Origin: Amoebophrya sp. A120
Taxonomy: Eukaryota; Sar; Dinophyceae; Syndiniales; Amoebophryaceae
Assembly (NCBI GenBank): GCA_905178155.1
Contig: CAJINV010000013.1
Coordinates: forward strand, 2,050,281 to 2,114,280
Length of the DNA stretch: 64,000 bases
Reading direction: 5' to 3'
Part shown: piece by piece, positions 18,053 to 29,609 of the stretch
Numbering within the stretch: the stretch's first letter is position 1
How the letters are laid out: each line of letters starts with the position of its first letter
Notes under the pieces: generated by a model
Database searches by the model: none
The model's input: only the letters and a program-made list of their open reading frames with translations
Told to the model about the DNA's origin: nothing
Program-made: the position numbers and the translations under genes

Positions 18053-18439
18053 TTTTCTTTGTATAATCGTGAGTGAAAAATGATCAAATTCCTGCGTGCA
18101 GAGATATAGAATTCTACCAGTTCACATCACACCTGGAGAAATGAGCATAGTAGATGTGGTTGTTGATCTTGATCTACTAGACCTGGGTGATCAACAACAT
18201 GATGGCTGCCAAAATTTTTGAAGGAGCCAATCCATTTGGGTGTTGTTTCTTCACAGAGCAAGACATAAAATTTTCACCGCGCGACCAGCGCTTGGGGATT
18301 GGGATCTCCATGCTTTTTCGAGTGCTTTCTTTGTTGCTTCTGTCGAAGACGAAAAAGAACTCTGCATTGATCTTTTTGTTTTTGCGCGTGACTGAGCCTG
18401 AAAAAACTTCGAAAAATCGGCTAAGACGCCGAATCAGAA

Positions 18440-19790
18440 TTTGAATTTCGTTTCGATTTTTTTTTTAGAAAGTTGGTCAGCAATTCACTCCGCAAAATTG
18501 CCGGGAAAGGCGCAAAGCATGCCTTCCAGCGTTGGAGAAAGAACGGCACCGAGAGAGCACGGCTGAGACGCAACAGGATTTTGGATTGATTTTGGAAAAT
18601 TGGCCAGCACTTCACCCTGCGAAATTGCTGAAAAAACTTGAAAAATAAGCCTACCAGCATTGAGGACGGTACCCAGAGCGCAGCTGAGACGAAACAGGCT
18701 TTTGAGGCGATTTTAAAATAAAATGGGCCAGCCGTCCAATCTTCAAACCTTTCGAAAAAGTCGCAAAATAAGCCTGCCCGCGTTGGAGGACGGTACCCAG
18801 AACGCGGCTGAAACGAAACAGAGTTTCGGGTTTTAGAAAAATGGCCAGCGACATGAAAAAATGGCATCGCTCATGCTGTGTCGCTGTGCATCACACGCTA
18901 TTCTTGAAATAAATGCTGCTACAGAAAACTTTTGCAAGACACACTTCCACATTCGGGGCCGCTTTTCACTATGGTATCCTTGCCTCCAGCTTTTGTTCCA
19001 ATATGGACTTGAAAAAAAAACGCCAAATGGATCGCCCAACGCTGAGCTACCGCTTGGCTTCCATGCGGTACCCAGAGCGCGGCTGAGACGAAGTTGGATT
19101 TTGGGTCGATTTTTGAAAATTGGCCAGCGTCCGACACTAAAAAATTGCCGAAAAAGTCGGAAAATATGCCTGCACGCGTTTGAGGACGGTACCCAGGGCG
19201 CGGCTGAGACGAAACAAGATTTTGGGGCGAATGATTTTTGGAAAATTGGCCAGAACTCGCCAAATGGATCGCCCAACACTGAGCTACCGCTTGGCTTCCA
19301 TGCGAGCGGTACCCAGAGCGCGGCTGAGACGAAGTTGGATTTTGGGTCGATCTCGATTTCTGAAAATTGGCCAGCGTTCCACATTAAAAAATTGCCGAAA
19401 AAGCCGAAAAATATGCCTGCCCGCGTTTGAGGACGTTACCCAGGGCGCGGCTGAGACGAAACAAGATTTTGGGGCGAATGATTTTGGAAAATTGGCCAGA
19501 ACTCGCCAAATGGATCGCCCAACGCTGAGCTACCGCTTGGCTTCCATGCGGTACCCAGAGCGCGGCTGAGACGAAGTTGGATTTTGGGTCGATTTTCGAA
19601 AATTGGCCTGCGTTCCACACTAAGAAATTGCCGAAAAAGTCGAAAAATATGCCTGGCCGCGTTTGAGGACGGTACCCAGGGCGCGGCTGAGACGAAACAA
19701 GGTTTTGGGGCGAACGATTTTGGAAAATTGGCCAGAACTTTACAGTCGAAAATTGCCGGAAAAAGCCGAAAAATAAGCCTCAAAGATATC
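18440..19790. repeat. Long tandem repeat block (about 110-290 bp higher-order units)
   Basis: A core GCGGCTGAGACGAAAC followed by GATTTTGG and GAAAATTGGCCAG recurs about ten times. From 19.0 to 19.75 kb a larger unit repeats, containing CGCCAAATGGATCGCCCAAC and GAGCTACCGCTTGGCTTCCA. It lies upstream of the SLX9-like start. Open frames here (phrases like FVSAALWVP) are repeat translations, not genes. The core resembles the array at 30.4-31.95 kb. Confidence 0.92.
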
Positions 19791-19845
19791 GGCCCACGTG
19801 ACGCCGTCACACGCTAGCCGGGCTCAGCGCAGCAGTCAGGCAATG

Positions 19846-22160
19846 CTATCCACCACGTCGACGACGGTTTCCGTTTGTCAGAAGTTCACAGAGGAGATAG
19901 AGGACGGCACTATCGGCCCTGCAATGTAGAACTTTATCAGAAATTGCGGCTTTCTCGGAACTGAAGTACATCGATTCTTCGACTAGTGTCGGAACACCAG
20001 TGACCAGGCCACTAATGAGGAGCCCCGCGCAAGACATCTCAAGTCCAAGACCTATCTTTATGAAAAGCACAAGGAGGACGGCGCAGTAGAACAAAATCGA
20101 TTTTCTTTTTCTCTTCAAACCATCGACCCAAAGCGAAAGCCTGTTCTGCTGGTCCTACTTTGACTCTGTGCGAGTGCACCGCCTCATTTTTCCCACAGCA
20201 CGCAATGATACTGCAGCTGCGAGTGGGGGTACATACTTTGTCTCGTAGAGCTAGAGATAAAGTCCAGGTGTTTTTTCCGGCGGCGTGATTTACTTACCAG
20301 TTTGAAGCTGAGCTTCTTCTACTTTCGGCCGCTGCATGTAGAAGTACTTGCAAGAAGATCGACATCACGTAGGTCCTTGTATCGATAGTCTTTTCTTTGC
20401 TCGCTACTTAAACAACACTTCTGTAGATGCAGCAACATTCAAAGCTGCTGTGTCTTTCGAGTTAGTAGTAAGTACCCTTCCGAACGAATAAAGGCTGTTG
20501 TTGTTTTGTAGTGTAATACGTACTATTTTCGCTTGTGAGTTCGTTGTGAAGTAATCAGGAGAGGTCAGGTGTACGACGACGAACTACCTAGAGTTGTTGA
20601 GTGATTTTAAATTCAGAGTTATTCAGTCCAGCGGCTGTGCTTATTTCCAAAAAAAGTCACGACCTTTGTACTGATCAGCTATCGATTGATGGAGAGTCGA
20701 TAGATCCGATGAGCGTAGCAGCCACATGCTATAGGAGGCCTGTAGAAGAACCACTAAAAGAATGTAAGTAGAGTGAAAAAAGAACCGAAGTTGAAGCTTG
20801 CACTGTACAACAGCCTGGGGGCTGTCCATGTCCATATGGACGAGCGGCAGGGGAATATTAGTAAGATGGCAAGGTTTATTCTAGCGATGACGTTTTTTCT
20901 GGTGTGCTACCTGCCGGGTTAAGTCGTCCTCTTCTACCGCTCCTCTGTTTATTCTATTATTACCGCTACTACTAGGAAATAATTAATTATTCTCTGGCTG
21001 CCACTCTTCCTGTCCCTGTTGATACTCAAACCGTGTAGCACTTGTTGGAACTTATCAACTTCTTCCGTCAACATTTCTTGCTCTTCATCTCCCTGGCTCG
21101 TGACTATCAGATTTGTTTATTGTTCCGCTTTGCCACTGCGATTCGGCAGGGGCCGCGGACGAAACGCTTCTCGTAGTTCTCGGGCGTACCAACTGCTATC
21201 TTTATTGCCCATATTTCAGCTCATCTTGCCGCGAACTACGTAAAGTACTTTTTTTCTTATTGCGGCAACTATTCTATAAAGTCAAAATGTATGCCGCTAC
21301 ATAAAAACATTTCCGAACTTTCTTGTAATTGCTGTGTCTAGTTCTCGCTTTTAAAAAATGGAAGGACGCGGGGAGAGGTGTGTAATATCTTCAGTACAGT
21401 TGTTTTACGGTGTCCAGCCGTACCTGACAGACAAAAACTCAAACTCCACAGGAACTGCCGACTCAATAAATTCATAATCTTCTCAAGCATGATTTGCTGC
21501 GTTCTGTTCCTGCCTGAATCACATCGTCAGGCCTCCACGGACCCTGCTTGTAGTACTGCGCGCTCGTCGTGGTCATGCGGATATTTAAAGCCTTCGCGGT
21601 TAATGTACGTCAACCTTAACTAAAGTAAGTTCCATACCATGCTGATGAGTGAGGCAAAAACATCGCACAGCAGGTCTATATTGAAAACTAAAATCCAAAA
21701 GGAGAAGGTCTATGGTGCGGTGACTCACACGTCTGTCTGCTTTCAAAAAAAAACCTCGCAGTCCCATACCAATAGTACTGAAGAATAAACACCAAGCTTG
21801 AAGATAATATGTTTGATGTCGACTAAGTTCCATAGAAAGAAGTGTACGTCCCGTCAGCCTCATAGCTCCTCGTTTGTGACCTCCTTCACCATAAAACGAG
21901 GTAGGGCAACCAACTCGTATCTCCCTCGACCCCCATAGAGTGGTCTCAGCCGCCAAGCTGAGCGAAAGACACGCATCGGCTTGGATCGGCTGAGACCACA
22001 TCGTGTTGAATATGAATACAGAAATAAAGAATTTGTTTCAAAGTGGGAGTTGTAAGTGTAAGTGTTGATGTAGTACTACGTATATTTTTGTACTCCAGGG
22101 CAACAACACATCGTGTTCGCGTGGACGATGATCTGAAAAAGGCACGGCCCTGCTACGCGA
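19846..22160. other. Gene-poor stretch, possible short membrane exons
   Basis: Two minus-strand frames with hydrophobic runs (about 20118-19850 and 20835-20641) could be exons of a membrane protein. They lack splice support or family resemblance. A 12-bp inverted repeat (GTGGTCTCAGCC / GGCTGAGACCAC) spans about 21940-22000. Confidence 0.35.
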
Positions 22161-22174
22161 CAAGCGCGGTCCCG

Positions 22175-23000
22175 GTCGCCTTACGATCTATGAAAGGCCG
22201 TGCGGTCCACGTCCTGCTGTATTTTCGATAGAACTGGTTCTCCTGCTGCCAGCCATTGGAGGGTGAATATACGAGTCCTCTCCCATTTGCTCCTTGCATA
22301 ATCCGTTAATAAACCATAAAAAAAATCTCGATGAAATCGTTTGTTAGTTGAATTGAATAGGTTAGTAAAAAGTGTTGTTGAAATTCCGTAAAACAAAAAG
22401 TGATACATTACTTTTCCGTACAAATTCCGTAAATGTCGTTTTTCTCAAGTGTGCCGGCGTGCTTTCTGATCGTGATCCCTTCAACAAAAGTTAAGCATAG
22501 AATCTTCTCAACAAGGGCTTAAGAACTGTGTGGCGACCACCTCCTTGCCAAAAAAAAGACTACAAGCACTGCATTCGTGGCACTCAATACAATCTTGGCA
22601 CTTCGGCTCGCGATTTGTCGTCCTCGGTAAAAATAATCATAAGTAACGGTAAAACACAAAAAAGTCATTTTCGTGTCAGCAAAAAGACGTCGTACTTTTT
22701 TTTCGTCTAATTTTCAACATGATTATATATAAGTACTTTTTTCATTACACGACGTTGTTCATATAGTTACTTACTCCACTGAGTTCCAGAAGTCCAGCGT
22801 GGACGTTGTGAGGGCGTTGTCCCGTTCCTTGCTTCGTATCTCCTGTATCGCCAAGGAAAGAAAAATCTAGCTGTGCACACTTGCTTTTTATTACAAGCAT
22901 TCTGCTCCGGCTCCGTACCTTGTCTTTACAATGTCCTTTGCCGTTTCAGCAGCACCGGGACCGGCCGAGACTTGTTTATAGAAAAACCTCTCCATTCCCA
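22175..23000 (-). other. Possible exons of an unidentified gene
   Basis: Three protein-like segments on the minus strand: ERFFYKQVSAGPGAAETAKD (about 22996-22918) before a GTACGG donor, RSKERDNALTTSTLDFWNSV (about 22855-22785) before GTAAGT, and ENQFYRKYSRTWTARPFID after a CAG acceptor (about 22234-22178). Phases do not join directly, so more exons or introners must lie between. No family is recognised. Confidence 0.3.
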
Positions 23001-23154
23001 GTTCTTCTTCACGACAGGAAAATGCAAAAAAAGCTGCAAGAAGGACGCACTCACATGCAAAAAATCTTAAAAATGCGTACTGACTGCGTACGAAAGCTGC
23101 TTCTGCAGAGATTTCATGATGACAAGGGCGCAGCTCGAATTTCTGAAGCGACGC

Positions 23155-24530
23155 TTATTTCCGTCTGATAGCCTGTGCTTCGTATTCCTGGGAGAGCGCC
23201 GCTATGTCCACGTTTGCCATGTCGATTATCTCCGCTTCTGTAGATCAATTTCAATTTTAGTTTGTGACCAACATAACGGCGGATTCTTCTTCTTGCAGTT
23301 ACAACAGGGATCGGATTGGACCATAGCATACCACCAGAGGACCCAGAGTAGTTCATTTTATGCTCACTTTCTCCTCGTCGATTAAGTTTGAATAGTGCTA
23401 AAGCAATGGCTCATCTTGTTTTTCACAACTTTGTACAAAATCTACCGTCCGGCTCGGCCATCGGGTCTACTCCCATCTCCTCTTCCTCGGTGTATTGCTC
23501 TTCGTAGTCGTTATTGTAATAACTTCTCTGCTATCAAATGCAAAAGTGTCTGGGTCTGGAAGAATGCCCGATTTGTCATGCATTTTTCGCATGAGGCCTG
23601 ATGCCTGTAATGCATGTTCTAGCAACACAGATTTTTAGAGGGCTTCCTAATGCCTGTTCCGCATGAGAAATGCCCTCTCCGCGTAACACAAACTGGAGTC
23701 CTGTTGCTGGTCATGCAATACAGATTTTCATTTTTTTGGAATCCAAAGACAGCATTACAAGTTGCAATCTTCCAGACCCAGACATTTTTGCAATCCATAT
23801 CTGCTGCTTCCCGCCCTTGCCGCCACCGCTTTCTGATTTAAGACGAGAAATGGAACAGATTTTTGCTCAAAGTAGTTTGTGATACAATTACAAATGCACG
23901 GTGATTTTGTTTTTGATCCCGAAATATTATACCCGACTTTTTTCATTCTGAACCTTCAATCTAAAACGCAAGCAATACTTCCTTTCCCCTTCCCTCCTTT
24001 GCCGCCGCCTTTGTTGTTGCCTTTTGACTGCTTCCCGCCCTTGCCGCCCCCGCCCTTGCCACCTCCTGATTTCCCGCCTGATTATATTGGTAGAGATACA
24101 TCAGCTTTACATTTTGAAACAAACTAAAAGTAAAACTAAATGTCGCCAAAACCGGCATGACTTCCCGGCGGAAGTCTTGTTCTTTGCAAAGGCAAAGAAA
24201 TCCTTGTACTAGTTGGTCACAACTATTGCCAGCAAAAGGAAAATCTTAGTAAGCTCTAACCTTGCTCTCCTGCCTCCACGACGTCAAAAAGTTTTAGTGC
24301 TAACTGTGGATGAAAAATCGCTTACAACTGAAAAAACATTCCATACCGAAATCATTTTTGCCTCCTTTTCCGCCACCGCCGCCGCCCTTGTTATTTTGCT
24401 TTCCCATCGACTGTGACTTGCCGCCTTGACTGTTGCCATACTTGCCGCTGTTGCCCTTGCCGCCGCCACCCATGTTCATCTTCATCTTTCCCTGGTCGTG
24501 GTAACCGCCGCCATAGTCCTGGTACACCAT
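23155..24530 (-). CDS. Gly/Lys/Asn-rich low-complexity protein
   Basis: Begins MVYQDYGGGYHDQGKMKMNM at 24530, followed by GGGGKG-type repeats to about 24342, where GGTATG suggests a donor. A second Gly/Lys-rich exon covers about 24090-23985 (SGGGKGGGGKGGKQSKGNN). A third is split by a family-A introner (23840-23805 and 23531-about 23440: GKQQRSYYNNDYEEQYTEEE). The last coding part, about 23240-23155, ends ANVDIAALSQEYEAQAIRRK and TAA. Such composition is usual for disordered RNA-binding or phase-separating proteins, but no domain is seen. Exon borders other than the introner are approximate. Confidence 0.55.
23532..23804. mobile_element. Introner in the Gly-rich gene, family A
   Basis: Inverted ends with GTGTCTGGGTCTGGAAGAATGC-type core. 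CTGC at 23528-23531 and 23801-23804. Removal gives GGG AAG CAG CAG AGA AGT TAT TAC in frame. Confidence 0.87.
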
Positions 24531-24599
24531 CTTGTCGCTACTTGCTGTTTCGACGAGGATTCCAGCACTGGATATGCTAGGTTTTTAGCAGCTCCTGCT

Positions 24600-26400
24600 C
24601 ACGGGTGTGTATTAACAGTACGCCTTCTATGACGGCTTTTGCTCGAAAGCCAAAGGCCGCAGCGCAGAGCTCCTATCGACGACCCAGGACAACTACACGT
24701 AGGATATGGCGCAACAGGTCCGCTCTCTATTTTTGCCTTGGTCCTCGTGCCCAGAACTGTCTTCCGAAGGGAGACTGCTTGTTTCCGTGTGGTACCACCT
24801 GAAAATTCGTGAAAAAGCTTGTTTGTCCAACAAAAAATGCTTATGTATAAGAGAAGTATGATTCCGTCTAAAAGCGGTTTGGATGTGCTGCTCCTAACTT
24901 GACTTATATCGAGCATCTCACATCCTCGCAATCTGAACGACGTGCCAGTACTCGATTTCGATTTTCGGAGAACACATTTTCTCAGTGTCTTAAGTTCTTC
25001 CCGTTAAAAACAACAAAAAATAGAGTACGCCCCTAGAAGTACCTGGTCCTATGATTCCTGGGTTGAATCAGTAACACGCTCGGCCCTGGCGCTCTTGAGT
25101 GTTAAAGTTGAAAACAATCCACCAAGACAGTCAGAAGATTGATCCTCTCGACCACGAACAGCTGCGGCGTCCGAGCGCTGCAACTAGGAAGGGAAGGTCG
25201 GGAGTGCAAATCGTCCTCTCCACGACAAATAAGTCGACCCGCCTGAAGATCAGGAGTTCTTGATTGTTCCCGCGCACGTTGCGAAGTTTGGTCCTCGTCT
25301 CGGTCTTGCTCGCTGATGGACCGGTGTGGTCGTGATGTTGTGCTTTGCTGACTGCTTGGCGGAGCGACTTCTTAACTCTGCTTCAAGAAAAACCGCCCAA
25401 ATGATTGGCGAGATGGAGGGGTGGTCAGTTGCGCCGTGCGACGTCTCGTCTCCGTGATTCTGATTCTTGCGGATGCCGAAATTACAAAAGCAGCAGCTGC
25501 AAGAATTATACGCAGTCTGAAGAGTTGATGTCTGTTGCTGAACAAACTTTAATCTTCCGTATGGTCAGCCTGAACTTGGTGTGCTTTTCGCAGAACTACT
25601 AGTACTACAACAGAAGAACCTTGTCCACCACCCTAAAGAACTCGACTGGCTTTTCAATTCATAATATTGTGTCCTCTCGGAAATGAGATGAACAACACTT
25701 CCGAAGATACAAGATAGAAGGAGGAATTTACTCCAATCCGGAGCGGTGGAAACGAACGGCACAAAAGTGTTCCAAAAACGCAGGATCTTCTCGTGGCTAG
25801 TAAATGCTTTCTATCTTTCTGGTGTCCCGCCTTGGACCAGTAGTTCTTGTGATGGCTTTGGCTATTGTCTAAAGTATACGTTTTGTTCTAGAAAAAGCAC
25901 TACTTCTGCGCCCAACAACTACAGATTATTTCGAAGTACAACAGCTGCACGGTGCTTGTTCGTTCCTGAATGTTTGTCGTGTTAGTTGGTGTTGATGATG
26001 TTCCGCATAAAACAATCTTCGAAAAGCACAAGCATGTCCCTACGTCGTACAACATATGAATCGGCGCCATAACAATAAACGCCTCTACTTTAGTGTGATG
26101 CATACTTGCATTTACGTACCAGGCGTGGTGCTACGTGTCATGCTAGATGAACTAGAAGTATGTTTCTGTGGAATCCTCTATCGATTACTTACTTATGTGA
26201 GAGCCAGCACTTGTTGTACTTGTTTCATCCTACTACTTGTGCACCGGTTCATCTTCTTTCTAGATACTTACTTACGCTGTATTGCGCACCACCAATTGGA
26301 GCCGCTTTTTGGATAATGAGATCGAGCGGCGCCTTGCCAATAAAAGTAGCTATTACAGTTTACAGTTTACAGTGTTCGCGTTTAGTACGCGAGACTTCTA
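24600..26400. other. Intergenic stretch, nothing recognised
   Basis: Short frames on both strands without conserved or compositional signs of coding, and no introner ends. Confidence 0.5.
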
Positions 26401-26487
26401 CTCAAAATGAGGAGTCTATTTGAGGAACTTCACCGTGAAGAACCTCTTGATTTCAATTTCAGAACAAATTCTTTCCTTTCTTCGACT

Positions 26488-27192
26488 TCATTGTGCGAGA
26501 CCCCCGAGCGGCGGGGCGGGGGCCTCAGCTCGCTGCGCGCGTTGCGCCCGGATGGCGTCGACCCGCTCGCGATAGTTCGCAAGCACGTCCTTGCGGGCTT
26601 GCTGTGCGGCCTCCAGCGCCTCCTCGGCCGTTGCGGACAATTCCGGGTCGACCACTTTGCTCAGTGGGTAGGTCTCCCCGTCGTCGTCCATCTTCACTCG
26701 GACCGTCACTAACAGCTTCTGCGTTTTCTTGTTGTAAGTGACCCCCGCCGGGAGGGACTTGCTTGCCCCCCGCAGCTCGAGCGCCTGCTTGACCCGCGGC
26801 GGGGTGTCATTGTGCTTGCGCTTTGGCAGCGGTCTTTGTGGCTGCGGTGGCGGGGGCGGGGGTGCAAACGCCGCCGCAAACTTTTCCTCTGTGGCCTGCT
26901 GCTGGTTGACTCGCATGTGGATGAACGCGAGGCGGAGTGAGCCAAGCTTCTTCGGCCTAAGCGAGTTTGTTCGGAGACAGGGGATGCACGCACACCTGAT
27001 CTCGCGGATCCGCCAGCTGCGGGGGCGGGGCAACGTGGAGTCCGCGTACAGCTCGGGCAGGTTCGGAAGGTCCGGCGTGATGTCGAAGTCCGACCAGCTG
27101 CAGACCTCTCGTGACTTCAGTCCGACCAGATGCTACAAGTGAGATCTTCAAGGACTACTTACACAGAGCTGCGCTGCGCGCCAGGGCGTCAT
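26488..27192 (-). CDS. Unidentified protein, possible AP2-like segment
   Basis: Two exons: 27192-27163 (MTPWRAAQLC) and 27132-26488, joined by a 30-nt GTAAGT...TAG interval. That is very short for an intron, so the start may be wrong. About 224 aa in total. There is a Cys/Arg-rich N-terminal half (REIRCACIPCLRTNSLRPKK), a run of six Pro, a basic PLPKRKHND motif, then GVTYNKKTQKLLVTVRVKMD and an Ala/Glu-rich helix (TAEEALEAAQQARKDVLANY). A beta-rich strand set followed by a helix with EEA..AA is reminiscent of AP2-type DNA-binding domains common in alveolates. The key Trp/Gly pattern is incomplete, so this is only a suggestion. Confidence 0.45.
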
Positions 27193-27219
27193 CCACAGCT
27201 CCGGTTAAATAAAATGGAG

Positions 27220-28430
27220 TTGTAGTACCTCCGTACTCCTTTCATTGCTGCTTTATCAGTGATTCAGCCATCTGCGGGAGCAGTCGCGGAGGAGAGGACG
27301 AGAACTTTTTCTTTACACTTATATATTTGTCACGTTCTTGCAATGTTGCGAGAGATCTTTCGCTTCTGACTGGAAACAGTAACAGGAACCACAACTACAT
27401 TGATTCATTAATCTATCGCCGGCGAGGACGAGAACACAAGCCAATGGCGTGGACGCGCAGCACCGTAGTTTTCATCTGGCTACGTGCAGTCAGTCTACTC
27501 GGTCGCTAGTTGTGCCAGTGGTTGATGTTTGCTGATATTGTCATGAACATGAAGACCGGTGGTCACTACAGAAGCAAGTCTTCCATTACCAATGTTTCTG
27601 AGCATTTTTTCATACAAGTGAAGCTTCGAAAATATTAAAGGTGATTTGTTCGAGACCACGCTCTCAACATCACCACAAGTCGCTTTGGTACAAGGAAAAA
27701 CACCGAAACTCAAATTCTACAGGGACAATACTGTTGATGAAAAGGTTTTTCTTTTGGAGCCAAAGATAAACAGAGAAAAATCTAGCGATACGGTACGAAT
27801 GAGATATTAGCATGATTGATGCATCAACGCAAACAATGGTATAAAATTCAGGTGGCTACTTATCAATCTTTCGTGGGCACCAGTGCAGCTGCACTTCGTC
27901 AACCCAATCTCAAAAAGCACATTGGATTTGGATGTTGAAACAAAATTAAGTATAAAACATCACGCGCGCGGGCACGTCTTAGCTGCATTAGCATTTTCAA
28001 ACAATTTTCTCGTCGACATGTCGGCATCATTATCAAATGCCTCTAACTTTTTCGGCGAGTTTTATTGATTTGGTTAGTTTACTACTTCTTCTATCCTTGT
28101 TGCCTTTGGTTACAGTTATCCGAGCTGTTACCGTTCTCTTTCTGCTCGAGAAAATATATGATGCACAGGCATTCAACTATACTTCCATGTGATGACGCAA
28201 ACGTCTCGTGCTCGTCTCTGACGTGCAGTAAAGTAAATTTCGGTCACCACTAATACTTTTTTTGCGTGCCATCTAGGGCACGGCCCAGCTCTTGTGGAGA
28301 TGATGGTAAAATAATTTTGCCTTCTACCAGTTGTTTCATTTTCACAACGTGCCTCGCATGGCTTGTTCTATGCGTGTCATTCATTTTGGATTCCGCAATA
28401 AACGCTATCGTTACCTAAGCCGTACAACAC
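27220..28430. other. Intergenic stretch, nothing recognised
   Basis: No supportable coding frame and no paired TIRs. Confidence 0.5.
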
Positions 28431-28441
28431 CTTCTCTCCTC

Positions 28442-29425
28442 TCAACACGCATCCACAAAATCGCTAAAGGAGACCCGGCCCAGACGCGTGATCTCGTGGA
28501 GTGCCAGCTTGAAGAATTCGTAAGTGAGCCCCTCGCGAATGCTCACCCCGTGGCTCGCGTACCGCCTATGCACTGCAAAAGCATCGCACTCGTAATTTGA
28601 TTTTATACAGATTGCAATTGTTGTGCGACGGAAATGATCCATCATCATCATCATCATGATCATCATCATCACGTAGTAGACACCCGCCCCCACTTCAATT
28701 TGCATGACAAACTCCTCTATTTTTCAGAAAAAGACTGTCACGCAAGTGATACTAAGTACTGAAACCAGCACGACTGTTTTGATGCAATGCGTAGGTCCAC
28801 TGTTGCTGCAGCACCATCTGCTGGTCAAAAATTTTGATAAGCTGCTGCTCCGTGAGATCGCAGACATCCAGCTCGTTCAAGAAAGTTGGGAAAATTCTCC
28901 GAACCATGATCGATTCGTACATCCCATTCTGCTTCCCCGCGGTGGTTTTCTGGCCTTGACAGGCCGCAATAAAGACCTTCTGGAGAATGCCGTCGGTCAC
29001 TTCCTGTTTTCGAAGTTTCATACAAAAATAAAAAGAAAATTTCGGGCTTCGTATACATAGTCTTTCTGCTGCTCCGCAAGAGCCCGTAGTAAGGAGCGTG
29101 ATCAAAATTATTGATTCAATCGGTGAAGTGTGAGAACATCAGGGGAGGCTCCCTTCTTCATCATAGGAAATAAGACATCGCATAAAAGTACTTCTTATTT
29201 TCAAGAACCAAAAACAAAATTCTTACCTCCGCAGTCGGGCCTTCGTTTGGCGCGAATCCGTTCAGGCCATTGCTGTTTCCATACTGGCCATTTCTACCAT
29301 GCCGACCGGTCGCTCCATTCTCGCCACCGAAGCCCCAACCGAGGCGGTCGAAGTCTTTCCTTTGTCATGCGGAAAGGCGCGCCCTTTACGCCGGTTTGCG
29401 CAGCCATAATCAATCGAATCCGTGG
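28442..29425 (-). CDS. Unidentified protein (three exons seen)
   Basis: One exon ends at 29227 (FDRLGWGFGGENGATGRHGR, then Gly/Asn-rich) at a perfect GAG/GTAAGA donor. The next starts at 29003 after a CAG acceptor and runs in phase: EVTDGILQKVFIAACQGQK, RRIFPTFLNELDVCDLTEQQ. A family-E introner then leads to the last exon ending VSFSDFVDAC and a stop at 28442. Alternating helices with F..FL..L.V.DLT...L..IF and a later SF.DF resemble degenerate EF-hand pairs, but calcium ligands are missing. The 5' end is unresolved: an ATG at about 29408 is in another frame. Confidence 0.45.
28563..28793. mobile_element. Probable introner, family E
   Basis: Ends TATGCACTGCAAAAGCATCG and the inverse of TACGCATTGCATCAAAAC. 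A (CAT)n-like run at 28638-28668 lies inside. TACGC may be the flanking repeat. Boundaries are uncertain by several bases. Confidence 0.6.
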
Positions 29426-29609
29426 TACTTAGCAAAGAATAAGAAATGCATCACGATTCTTCGGATAGTAAGCATAAAAGGATAAAAGCGCGACGAGGTA
29501 GTGCTTTTTAAGTAAGTACTTCCTCCAAGGTGATGTTAGAGAGATGCCAGTGTCTTGCTTTCGAACCCAACAAACACACATGCAAGAGCAAAAATGTTAG
29601 ACATGCAAA

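Noticed and set aside
18421-19810. Several 110-190 aa frames with FVSAALWVP-like repeats
   Set aside because: Repeat translations on both strands, with no start context or domain.
26488-27132. Firm ApiAP2 transcription factor call
   Set aside because: Strand-helix pattern only; conserved aromatic and glycine positions are not convincing.
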